From positions 248,001 through 312,000 of the forward strand of contig NZ_LR217720.1 of the NCBI RefSeq assembly GCF_900698955.1: DNA of 64,000 nt, given 5' to 3'. Each line of letters starts with the position of its first letter. Positions within the stretch are counted from its first letter, which is position 1. The notes beneath the pieces were generated by a model. That model saw only the letters and a program-made list of their open reading frames with translations, did no database searches and had not been told where the DNA came from. The translations under genes were made by a program, and so were the position numbers. Source of the stretch: Erwinia_E haradaeae_G. GTDB taxonomy: Bacteria > Pseudomonadota > Gammaproteobacteria > Enterobacterales > Enterobacteriaceae. Below, one piece after another: positions 51,750 through 60,311 of this stretch.

Positions 51750-51952
51750 CACCATATGCGTGTAGAGAGAGTTAAGAATTCATCACGTTTTTTAAAAATT
51801 TTTATGCCTCATGGTATGTATGATAATCTTAAATTCAGAGACTAATAGCAATTCGCAGTGATTTTCGTATATGTAATTTTTACGCCCACGTCTATTTGTT
51901 AATTTAATCGTGAATGTTATTACATAATAATTTTTATCTATGGTGTAGAAGG

Positions 51953-53053
51953 ATGAGTGATAAATCTTATATGGCTCGTGCACTAGAATTAGCATATCGT
52001 GGACGATTTACCGCTATGCCTAATCCTAATGTTGGATGTATACTAGTGCGTAATGATCATATTGTTGGTGAAGGTTATCACTTACGAGCCGGCGAACCCC
52101 ATGCAGAAGTGCATGCATTAAGAATAGCTGGAGAGAAATCGCGCGGTGCTACGGTTTACTTAACGCTAGAGCCATGCAGTTATTATGGACGTACCCCGCC
52201 ATGCTGTGATGCACTGATTGCGGCCGGAGTTAGTCATGTTTTCATATCAATGAAGGACCCAAATCCAAAAGTAGCGGGGCACAGTATCTGTCGTTTGCAG
52301 AAAGCAGGGATTACAGTTAGTTATGGATTAATGATGTCTGAATCAGAAAAACTTAATCGTGGATTTCTTAAACGTATGCGTAGTGGTGTACCTTGGGTAC
52401 AATTGAAATTAGGTTGTTCATTAGATGGTCGTATAGCTATGTTTAATGGGGATAGTCAATGGATTACTTCTTTAGAATCCAGACAAGACGTACAAAGACT
52501 GCGGGCACAAAGTTCAGCTATTCTAAGTACTAGTGCTACTATATTAGCAGATAATCCAAAATTAACTGTACGTTATGAAGAATTAGATCGCTCTATTCGA
52601 GACGTATACCCAAAAAGTAATTTACGACAACCTATAAGAATCATTATAGATACTCATCATCGTATCACTACAGCACATAAATTAATCCAACAACCTGGAG
52701 AAACGTGGTTGATTCGCGATGTGGGTGATATGAATGTTTGGCCCGATACTGTCAAGCAATTATTATTGCCCTATGATAATGGGCGCCCTCATTTAAGATC
52801 TATGTTAGAGTACCTTGCGGAACAAGAAATTAATAGCGTATTAGTAGAGGCGGGTGCAGAGTTTTCTGGCGCATTATTACAAGCGAATTTGGTTGATGAA
52901 TTAATCGTATATATTGCACCTAAATTGATAGGTAATACTGGTCTTGGATTATGTCACTTAAGGGGTTTAGAAAAATTAAGTGATGTGCCCATCTTAACTT
53001 TTACAGATATGATTTCATTGGGTCCAGATATCAGAGTGACTTTAGAACCATAG
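51953..53053 (+). CDS. ribD: Bifunctional riboflavin deaminase/reductase RibD
   Basis: 366 residues from the chosen start (E. coli 367). MSDKSYMARALELAYRGRFT matches E. coli MQDEYYMARALKLAQRGRFT. The N-terminal deaminase carries the zinc ligands His50 (HAE) and Cys75/Cys84 (PCSYYGRTPPC); the C-terminal reductase starts after residue 145 (WVQLKLGCSLDGRIAM). It performs the second and third steps of riboflavin synthesis. GAAGG touches the ATG, closer than normal; an ATG at 51914 would add 13 unmatched residues. First of ribD-ribH-nusB-thiL. Confidence 0.97.
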   Translation: MSDKSYMARALELAYRGRFTAMPNPNVGCILVRNDHIVGEGYHLRAGEPHAEVHALRIAGEKSRGATVYLTLEPCSYYGRTPPCCDALIAAGVSHVFISMKDPNPKVAGHSICRLQKAGITVSYGLMMSESEKLNRGFLKRMRSGVPWVQLKLGCSLDGRIAMFNGDSQWITSLESRQDVQRLRAQSSAILSTSATILADNPKLTVRYEELDRSIRDVYPKSNLRQPIRIIIDTHHRITTAHKLIQQPGETWLIRDVGDMNVWPDTVKQLLLPYDNGRPHLRSMLEYLAEQEINSVLVEAGAEFSGALLQANLVDELIVYIAPKLIGNTGLGLCHLRGLEKLSDVPILTFTDMISLGPDIRVTLEP

Positions 53054-53085
53054 ATCATTATACATATTTAATACGAAATAGGTCG

Positions 53086-53113
53086 ATAGTGAATCTGAGA
53101 CCCTATTCGCTAT
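53086..53113 (+). promoter_or_regulatory. Hairpin in the ribD-ribH spacer
   Basis: ATAGTGAAT and ATTCGCTAT form a 9-bp stem (one wobble) with a 10-base loop, 31 bases before the ribH ATG. It is not an FMN riboswitch; no T run follows. Confidence 0.4.
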
Positions 53114-53143
53114 TAGTATCTTACACAGTCCTAGAAGAAAACT

Positions 53144-53617
53144 ATGAATTTAATTGAAGCTACTATTGTAGCCCCAGATGCGCATATTGCCTTAGTGGTT
53201 GCACGTTTTAATCATTTTATTAATAAGTGTTTATTAAGTGGTGCAATAGACACACTAAAGCGTATGGGTCATATCCAGGATGAACATATTACAGTAGTGT
53301 GGGTTCCCGGTGCTTATGAGCTACCTTTAATCGTTAAGGTTTTAGCTAAAACAAAAAAATATGATGCTATTATAGCGCTTGGAACGGTAATTCAAGGCGA
53401 TACTCCCCATTTTGAATTTGTAGCCAGCGCTACTAGTTCTGGTTTAATGAATATTATGACACATACTGATATTCCAGTATCATTTGGTATCTTGACAACA
53501 CAGAATATTGAACAAGCGATTGAGCGAGCGGGAACTAAAAAAGGGAACAAAGGGGCTGAAGCGGCCTTAACTGCTTTAGAAATGATTAATATTTTAAAAA
53601 ATATCACAGTATCATAG
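53144..53617 (+). CDS. ribH: 6,7-dimethyl-8-ribityllumazine synthase
   Basis: 157 residues (E. coli 156). It condenses 5-amino-6-ribitylaminouracil with dihydroxybutanone phosphate in the penultimate step of riboflavin synthesis, forming a 60-subunit shell. ARFNHFINKCLLSGA, WVPGAYELPL, ALGTVIQGDTPHFEFVA and NKGAEAALTALEMI are conserved. Where E. coli has GTVIRGGTAHFE this protein has Gln for Arg and Asp for Gly. Second gene of the operon. Confidence 0.98.
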   Translation: MNLIEATIVAPDAHIALVVARFNHFINKCLLSGAIDTLKRMGHIQDEHITVVWVPGAYELPLIVKVLAKTKKYDAIIALGTVIQGDTPHFEFVASATSSGLMNIMTHTDIPVSFGILTTQNIEQAIERAGTKKGNKGAEAALTALEMINILKNITVS

Positions 53618-53631
53618 AAAGAGGACTATCG

Positions 53632-54051
53632 GTGAACCCTGCTTTTCGTCGTCGTGCCAGAGAATGCGCTGTACAAGCTTTATATGCTTGGCAAATGTCT
53701 AAAAATGATATCATAGATATTGAACATCAATTTTTGGCAGAGCAAGACATTGACAATATGGACATTAGTTATTTTCGGGAGATTATTAGCGGAATTGTGA
53801 CTGATGGTGCCTATCTGGATAAGCTGATGCAACCGTATATCTCTCGTCACATTAACGATCTTGGGCAAGTGGAAAAGGCTATTCTGCGTATTGCATTATT
53901 TGAATTAAATAAACGCTGGGACGTTCCATATAAGGTAGCAATCAATGAGGGGATTGAGTTAGCTAAAGTGTTTGGTGCTGAGGATAGTCATAAATTTATT
54001 AATGGTGTATTAGATAAAGTGGCTTTAGAGATTCGACCTAATCGTAAATGA
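53632..54051 (+). CDS. nusB: Transcription antitermination factor NusB
   Basis: 139 residues (E. coli 139) from a GTG start with AGAGGA upstream. It binds boxA RNA with NusE in rRNA antitermination. RRRARECAVQALYAWQMS, VEKAILRIALFEL, DVPYKVAINEGIELAKVFG and DSHKFINGVLDK are conserved. It starts 14 bases after ribH, in the common enterobacterial order. Confidence 0.98.
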   Translation: MNPAFRRRARECAVQALYAWQMSKNDIIDIEHQFLAEQDIDNMDISYFREIISGIVTDGAYLDKLMQPYISRHINDLGQVEKAILRIALFELNKRWDVPYKVAINEGIELAKVFGAEDSHKFINGVLDKVALEIRPNRK

Positions 54052-54102
54052 TCTTTGTGGGTCGTCTGAATCAGTATTGTTTTTTTATTTTGGAATCCAA
54101 TT

Positions 54103-55095
54103 ATGGCATGTGGTGAATTTGAACTGATCGCGCGTTATTTTGATCGTGACATATGCTCTAGACATGATGTAGAAGAAGGTATAGGGGATGACTGTGCACT
54201 AGTGCATGTACCAGAAAAACACACTCTAGCTATTAGTACTGATACCTTAGTGGAAGGCGTGCATTTTTTACAGAGCATCGATCCATCGGATCTTGCGTAT
54301 AAAGCTTTGGCGGTAAATCTTAGTGATTTAGCGGCGACGGGGGCGAAGCCTACATGGTTAACCCTGGCACTTACATTGCCTAAGGTTAATGATGATTGGT
54401 TACAATCTTTTAGTGACACCTTATTTGATCTTTTAGCTCATTATCAGATGCAACTTATTGGCGGGGATATTACACGTGGTCCTTTAAGTGTAACGTTAGG
54501 TATTTACGGCACCGTACCACGGGGGCGAGCTTTAAAGCGAAGTGGTGCATGTATTGGCGATGCAATTTATGTGACAGGCACTTTAGGTGATAGCATTGCT
54601 GGTTTTGAATTATTACAGAATAAAGTAAATATTCACGATAAGGTTGCTCGAGACAAGCTGATTCAGCGCCACTTACGCCCTATACCTCGCGTTTTACAAG
54701 GTCAGGTGTTACGTGATTTAGCTAGTGCTGCTATTGATTTATCAGATGGCTTAATTGCGGATCTTGGACACATCTTGAAAGCTAGTGCTTGTGGAGCAAT
54801 ACTGAATCTTGATGTATTACCACTTTCATTGGTGATGAGGAAAAATTTTCCAGAACAGAAAGTTTTAAGCTGGGCGCTAAGTAGTGGAGAAGATTATGAG
54901 TTATGTTTTACTATTCCAGAAGAAAATCGTAGTGCTTTAGATATAGCATTCAGAGATCACGGAATATTATATACTTGTATTGGGAAAATTTCGTCACAGA
55001 GGAATGGATTGACATTTTTTCAAAATAAACAGCCGGTTCAGATCATTCTCAAAGGTTTTGATCATTTTAGTATACATTCAGAAGGTCATCAATAG
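54103..55095 (+). CDS. thiL: Thiamine-monophosphate kinase
   Basis: 330 residues (E. coli 325). It phosphorylates thiamine monophosphate to the active diphosphate with ATP. GIGDDCALV, STDTLVEGVHFL, AVNLSDLAATGAKPTWL, GGDITRGPL and SSGEDYELCFT are the expected motifs of the PurM-like fold. Last intact gene of ribD-ribH-nusB-thiL; the following pgpA is a fossil. Confidence 0.97.
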   Translation: MACGEFELIARYFDRDICSRHDVEEGIGDDCALVHVPEKHTLAISTDTLVEGVHFLQSIDPSDLAYKALAVNLSDLAATGAKPTWLTLALTLPKVNDDWLQSFSDTLFDLLAHYQMQLIGGDITRGPLSVTLGIYGTVPRGRALKRSGACIGDAIYVTGTLGDSIAGFELLQNKVNIHDKVARDKLIQRHLRPIPRVLQGQVLRDLASAAIDLSDGLIADLGHILKASACGAILNLDVLPLSLVMRKNFPEQKVLSWALSSGEDYELCFTIPEENRSALDIAFRDHGILYTCIGKISSQRNGLTFFQNKQPVQIILKGFDHFSIHSEGHQ

Positions 55096-55223
55096 CTTGG
55101 ATATTCCCGGTGACAAAGAGTATCGTTTTGTAAAAAATGTGGAGAATTATAGTGGTCTCAATAGTCATTTCTGTTTTATGCTTGATGATTGGATCATATC
55201 ACTACAATGAATCGTTAAGTTAA
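55094..55223 (+). pseudogene. pgpA: Fossil of pgpA (phosphatidylglycerophosphatase A), end remnants
   Basis: pgpA overlaps or directly follows thiL in enterobacteria. Here one frame reads SLDIPGDK right across the thiL stop (PgpA SPIVPGTM), and a 28-codon frame at 55137-55223 reads VVSIVISVLCLMIGSYH before ending 8 residues later. PgpA ends VAGVISAGILYFIGHHW plus 6 residues; the distance from the IG pair to the stop is 11 residues in both. The catalytic middle is gone. Confidence 0.5.
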
Positions 55224-55643
55224 AGGTATTATGCTCAATCAGGATTTTAAAAAAATAGTTTTTACCGCAGTGACTATAAGTATATAGTAAAGTTATATCG
55301 CACCAATACAATCATATTTATCTTTCTAATTTTCTATACAGAATACTGGTGTGATTCATAAGCATGCATCCAGTCAAAGATATGAGTGACAGAATTGTAA
55401 CTAATAAAATTTTATGTTTTGTATAAATCTTTATTATATGCAACATACTTAATTATTTAAAGATACTATCAACATACATAATGAGCTACAATTCCCACTT
55501 AATAGGGAGATATGGTGCAATAAAATAGAAAGGCAGGCTGTGATTAAAAATATACTGCATTCATTTCCACATCAGTGACATGTCAGTGATGGGATTAATG
55601 TTTGCTGTTTTGTTATGATTGGTGATACTCATATAACTATTAA
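55224..55643. other. 0.42-kb spacer between the pgpA fossil and serS
   Basis: AT-rich convergent spacer, no gene or clear terminator. Confidence 0.65.
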
Positions 55644-56942
55644 CTAAATTTGTCCTATATAATCTATATTATTCATATACGGTCGTAGGATCTCTGGTAC
55701 TCTCACTCGACCATCTTTCTCTTGGTAATTTTCTAGTATTGCGACTAAAGTGCGTCCTATAGCCAAACCAGAGCCATTTATAGTATGTACAAAGTGAGTC
55801 TTTTTTTGACCATTTACACGCCAACGAGCTTGCATACGACGAGATTGAAAATCCCCCATATTTGAACAAGAAGAGATCTCACGATATGTGTTTTGAGCAG
55901 GTAACCATACTTCTAGGTCATAGGTTTTCTGTGCGCTAAAACTAAGATCGCCCGTACATAGTAGTACATGCCGATACGGTAGTTGGAGAAGTTGTAGCAC
56001 TTTCTCAGCATGTCCAACTAATTCCTCCAGTGCATTCATTGAGTCTTTTTGGCGAGTGATCTGTACCATTTCTACTTTATCAAATTGATGCATACGAATG
56101 AGACCTCGTGTATCGCGACCATAACTACCAGCTTCAGAACGAAAACAAGGTGTTTTTGCTACCATTTTTAATGGTAGGGAATCTTCTTCTATAATTTTAT
56201 TTCGGATTATATTGGTAAGAGATACTTCAGCCGTCGGTATGAGTGCGTAATTTATATTAGAGTTTATGGCGTCTGATGGATTGAGGTAGCATAGATCTTG
56301 ACTAAATTTTGGAAGATGTCCGGTACCATATAGGCTCGTGTTGTTAACTAAATATGGTACGTAAGTTTCCTGATACCCATGTTGTTCAGTATGTAAATTG
56401 AGCATAAATTGACCTAATGCACGATACATAAGTGCTATATGTCCCCTCATAACCACAAAACGCGAACCTGTTATTTTTACAGCAGTATCGAAGTCTAAAC
56501 CTTCCATTTGTTGACCTAATACAACATGATCTTTCACCGGAAAATCAAATTTTTTTGGTTGACCCCATCGGTAAAGTTCTTGATTATCACTGGAATCTTT
56601 CCCTATGGGAATTATATCATCTGGAATATTTGGGATTGTAACTAAGATTGTATGGATATTAGTCAATACTACTGATAGCTCTTTTTTCACTACATCAAGT
56701 TGCTTGGATAGTATTTTTACCTCTTGACATAAGAGCTCTGTCGTTTCTCCTCTTTGTTTTGCTTGTCCGATAAACTTAGATTTTATTTTACGCTGGGCTT
56801 GAATACTTTCCGTTTCTATTTGTAGTATTTTACGCTTTTCTTCGTACGCATGTAGAGTAGTGATATCTAAGTGATATCCCCTTCTTGCTAGTTTTGTAGA
56901 GATTATTTCAGGAATACTACGTAGTAAGTGGATATCAATCAT
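55644..56942 (-). CDS. serS: Seryl-tRNA synthetase
   Basis: 432 residues (E. coli 430). The N-terminal two-helix coiled-coil arm (about 30-100) that contacts the long variable arm of tRNA-Ser is followed by the class II catalytic domain: motif 2 CFRSEAGSYGRDTRGLIRMHQF and motif 3 SGLAIGRTLVAILENYQ. MIDIHLLRSIPEII gives the start. In E. coli it follows lolA-rarA; here it has moved. Confidence 0.97.
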   Translation of the reverse strand: MIDIHLLRSIPEIISTKLARRGYHLDITTLHAYEEKRKILQIETESIQAQRKIKSKFIGQAKQRGETTELLCQEVKILSKQLDVVKKELSVVLTNIHTILVTIPNIPDDIIPIGKDSSDNQELYRWGQPKKFDFPVKDHVVLGQQMEGLDFDTAVKITGSRFVVMRGHIALMYRALGQFMLNLHTEQHGYQETYVPYLVNNTSLYGTGHLPKFSQDLCYLNPSDAINSNINYALIPTAEVSLTNIIRNKIIEEDSLPLKMVAKTPCFRSEAGSYGRDTRGLIRMHQFDKVEMVQITRQKDSMNALEELVGHAEKVLQLLQLPYRHVLLCTGDLSFSAQKTYDLEVWLPAQNTYREISSCSNMGDFQSRRMQARWRVNGQKKTHFVHTINGSGLAIGRTLVAILENYQEKDGRVRVPEILRPYMNNIDYIGQI

Positions 56943-57886
56943 AATGATCCTATATAATAAGCATGAATGATTAAAGAATAATACCGTGTAATGTTACAAA
57001 TGTAGATATAGAAATTCATAGGTATGACTGTATTGATCATAGGTTTAATGACTGCATTAGTGTATCTGATGTCTGCCAAAACTTATATTGATAAGTAAGC
57101 AATGGTACTAAAAACTATAAGTTAATGCTATATCGGTAATAGTAATCAATATCAGTGTATGCACTAAAGGTATTCTATTTATGATATGATATTTTTATAC
57201 AAAATTTGATTTATTAGCGATGTTCTACTATGTAAAAGTTGTAAATGTTATTTTCATGTTTTCTAATTTTTTACTTGTAGTACGTGCATTAGATAGTTTG
57301 CTCTCATACATAATAGTGATGAATCTCATTTTAAATAATAATTGTGATATCCTCTCAATATATCTTCGTATTAGATTATGTGTTATGTTTATGCAGAGAG
57401 CGAATAAGAGGTCATGGTGTGCATCACACATAAACATCTATAAATATTTATAGCTTTATTTAATTTAGAACTTTATGTATTAAAATGGTGATTTTATCTT
57501 ATAACAAGATCTGTAGTTTTTATTTTTCTGAAGATACAATGAGTGTGCGCTATTCAATTATTTTATTTTTACTAAAATAAGCACATATAAAGAATTGTCT
57601 ATTATCAATATAGAAGTTATATGGTGTGCAAGTATTTGATCGTCATATTTTCTATATTATATCCATTTGCGTAGTATAATATAAATATCGTCCTTGTATA
57701 TAATGACATTATGCATTGGGTTCTGATTTCAAACTGTGTCTGTAGTTTTTGATCCCCTGTAATACCAGATATTGATTGTAAAATATTTTGCAATCATATC
57801 TCTGAGAGATTGAGAATTTTTTTATTAGTATCACGTTATGTATTCTTACAGACGCGTAATGAGAAGGACACAGTTGTAACAATATA
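56943..57886. other. 0.94-kb spacer between asd and serS
   Basis: No gene or RaraA-like fragment is recognisable. Frames of 69-77 codons on opposite strands at 57220-57453 overlap each other almost fully, which indicates AT-driven chance frames. Confidence 0.6.
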
Positions 57887-58993
57887 TTAATCTACCAATA
57901 AACGAAGCATGCGTCGCAGTGGTTCAGCAGCTCCCCATAGTAATTGATCACCAACAGTAAAGGCGGAGATGTATTCTGCCCCTATACTCAACTTGCGTAA
58001 TCGACCAATAGGGATACATAGTGTACCAGATACTACTGATGGTGTTAGTTCACGTAAAATATGATCTAGATCATTTGGTACTATTTTAACCCACGAGTTA
58101 TGTGCTGCGATTTGTTGTTTAATTTCCCACAATGGGATATCTTTTCTTAATTTTATAGTAAATACTTGGCTATGACAGCGTAATGCTCCAATACGTACAC
58201 ATATACCGTCTATTGGAATAATGTGAGAAGTTTGCAGAATTTTATTAGTTTCCGCTTGCCCTTTCCATTCTTCAAAAGTTTGTCCATTTTTATATTTTTT
58301 ATCAATCCAGGGGATGATATTCCCTACTAGGGGGACGGTACTACTCCCTATCTGTATCCCTTGATTATTTATTTTAGTAATCTTGCGTTCCATATCTAGA
58401 ATCGTAGCGGAGGGATCACTTAGATCCTGAGCGATACAATGATGTATTGCCCCCATCTGAGTGAGCAATTCACGCACATGATGTGCGCCCCCACCAGACG
58501 CGGCTTGATATGTGGCAACAGATATCCATTCAACTAAATTATTGGCAAAAAGCCCACCTAGAGACATCAACATTAAGCTCACAGTACAGTTACTGCCAAC
58601 AAAAGTTTTTATTCCAACACTTAATGCATCATCAATCACCTGATAATTAACAGGGTCGAGAATAATCACAGCATCTTCTGTCATACGAAGCGTGGAAGAT
58701 GCATCAATCCAATAACCAGACCACCCTGTCTTCCGAAGCTGATTGTATATTTTTTCCGTATAGCTTCTACCTTGGCATGTAAGAATAATATCAAGTGCTT
58801 TTAGAGCATCAATGTCGTGGGCATTTTGTAAGACTCCACATGATTTTCCACTTAATAAAGGCGCGGCGTGTCCGTGCTGCGAGGTAGAAAAAAATACTGG
58901 ATTGACTACATTAAAATCACCTTCTTCGCGCATACGCTGCATCAGCACAGAGCCGACCATTCCCCGCCATCCAATTAATCCTAGAGTTTTCAT
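57887..58993 (-). CDS. asd: Aspartate-semialdehyde dehydrogenase
   Basis: 368 residues (E. coli 367). It reduces aspartyl phosphate to the semialdehyde, the branch point to lysine/diaminopimelate, threonine and methionine. GLIGWRGMVGSVLMQRM is the NADP-binding start, Cys136 in GSNCTVSL is catalytic, and VATYQAASGGGAHHVREL, GALRCHSQ and GDQLLWGAAEPLRRML are conserved. Retention fits the need for diaminopimelate in the cell wall implied by murJ, and perhaps amino acid supply to a host. Confidence 0.98.
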   Translation of the reverse strand: MKTLGLIGWRGMVGSVLMQRMREEGDFNVVNPVFFSTSQHGHAAPLLSGKSCGVLQNAHDIDALKALDIILTCQGRSYTEKIYNQLRKTGWSGYWIDASSTLRMTEDAVIILDPVNYQVIDDALSVGIKTFVGSNCTVSLMLMSLGGLFANNLVEWISVATYQAASGGGAHHVRELLTQMGAIHHCIAQDLSDPSATILDMERKITKINNQGIQIGSSTVPLVGNIIPWIDKKYKNGQTFEEWKGQAETNKILQTSHIIPIDGICVRIGALRCHSQVFTIKLRKDIPLWEIKQQIAAHNSWVKIVPNDLDHILRELTPSVVSGTLCIPIGRLRKLSIGAEYISAFTVGDQLLWGAAEPLRRMLRLLVD

Positions 58994-59729
58994 TTTATGT
59001 AGTGCTTTTTTATGTGGTGCTTATGGTAAATTTTATTTTTAAGACAACCCTTATCTGATGCAAGATCAAGTGGGTGATTTATATATATTACTATATTTCG
59101 GGTATGCATGATTTCAGATATGCGTATCAGATGGTTGCCTTCATTTGGTAGTGAGTAAAACTCTTTCTACTTTTAGTCAAAATATTTACGCGTACCACAA
59201 AAAGAGGGGTGTACTATAACTATATTAACCTCATCCAAATAAAAATAATATAGCTTGGTAAGCTCACGTTCATGAATATTGTATATTTTTATATTAAGTT
59301 ATTCTGTACCTGTTCTTCCATTTAATGATGTGGAATAATGCCTATTATTATGCGTGATAATTTTGAGTTGTCAAAAGCGATAGCGGTATTGATGATAATA
59401 CCATATGATGAGAATCATAAAGAGTTCATGAACACGTATAACATATCCCAAGTATTTAAGTCAATTTCTGTTGCATGATTTAGTTTGTAATGTTAGAACA
59501 TATGATATGTGTTATGTAGGAAAATAATGACTTTGGTTATTCTTTTGTCAGAATATAATCTATTTGTAGATGTTATTCAATTTATTTGTAGATATTACAC
59601 GTTTTTCTGAGATCTTGTATCATTTGTTCTCTTTTAGAGAATCATATTTTGTATTGTGACCCCAATAATTCACACCATTTTAGAAATAAGAATAAAATAA
59701 ATACCTCAATCGTGTAGTTTTATATCAAA
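58994..59729. other. 0.74-kb spacer between gmhB and asd
   Basis: No recognisable gene, RNA or repeat. Confidence 0.65.
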
Positions 59730-60311
59730 CTAACGTATAGATCCTGCAGATTCTTTAATGTACTGAGGTAGGTCTTTGAAACTATTTAGTATATAATCAG
59801 CGCTGTGGATATGTTCTTCTGGGATCACCTTACCACTACGCACTAATATATTTTTTCCTACTCCAGCTGCTTGCGCTGCTTGCATATCTTCTATTTTATC
59901 GCCTATCATATAAGAAGCTGACATGTCAATATGCAATTCTTTTTTTGCGGTTAGCAGCATCCCTGGTTTCGGTTTACGACAACTACATAATTGTCTCCAT
60001 TCTTTTATCGCTGCCATAGGATGGTGAGGACAAAAATATACACCATCTATGTGAACATCATGTTCTAATAGACTTTTTTTCATCCATGTAGTTAATATAA
60101 TAAATTGCGTTATGGTAAATACACCACGTGCAATACCTGATTGATTTGTGACGATCACGAGAGAAAAACCCATAAGTATTAATTCCTGCATTGCATTGAT
60201 AATACCGTCAATAAATTGAAAATGGTCTATTTGAAAAACGTAGCCATGATCGAGATTAATAGTGCCATCTCTATCTACAAAGATGGCAGGATTGGTATTA
60301 TAAAAAAGCAT
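59730..60311 (-). CDS. gmhB: D-glycero-beta-D-manno-heptose-1,7-bisphosphate 7-phosphatase
   Basis: 193 residues from the chosen start (E. coli 191). It removes the 7-phosphate during ADP-heptose synthesis for the LPS inner core. HAD motif I is FVDRDGT (Asp13, Asp15), VTNQSGIARG is motif II, the zinc-binding set CPHHP...CSCRKPKPGM follows, and YMIGDKIEDMQAA is the last motif. AGGAG lies 6-7 bases before the ATG at 60311; an in-frame ATG at 60392 would add 27 unmatched residues. Confidence 0.96.
   Translation of the reverse strand: MLFYNTNPAIFVDRDGTINLDHGYVFQIDHFQFIDGIINAMQELILMGFSLVIVTNQSGIARGVFTITQFIILTTWMKKSLLEHDVHIDGVYFCPHHPMAAIKEWRQLCSCRKPKPGMLLTAKKELHIDMSASYMIGDKIEDMQAAQAAGVGKNILVRSGKVIPEEHIHSADYILNSFKDLPQYIKESAGSIR

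Noticed and set aside
53054..53143. FMN riboswitch in the rib operon
   Set aside because: The hairpin in the ribD-ribH spacer lacks the conserved RFN-element arms.
57220..57453. Overlapping 77- and 69-codon frames on opposite strands
   Set aside because: Near-complete antisense overlap in AT-rich DNA indicates chance frames.
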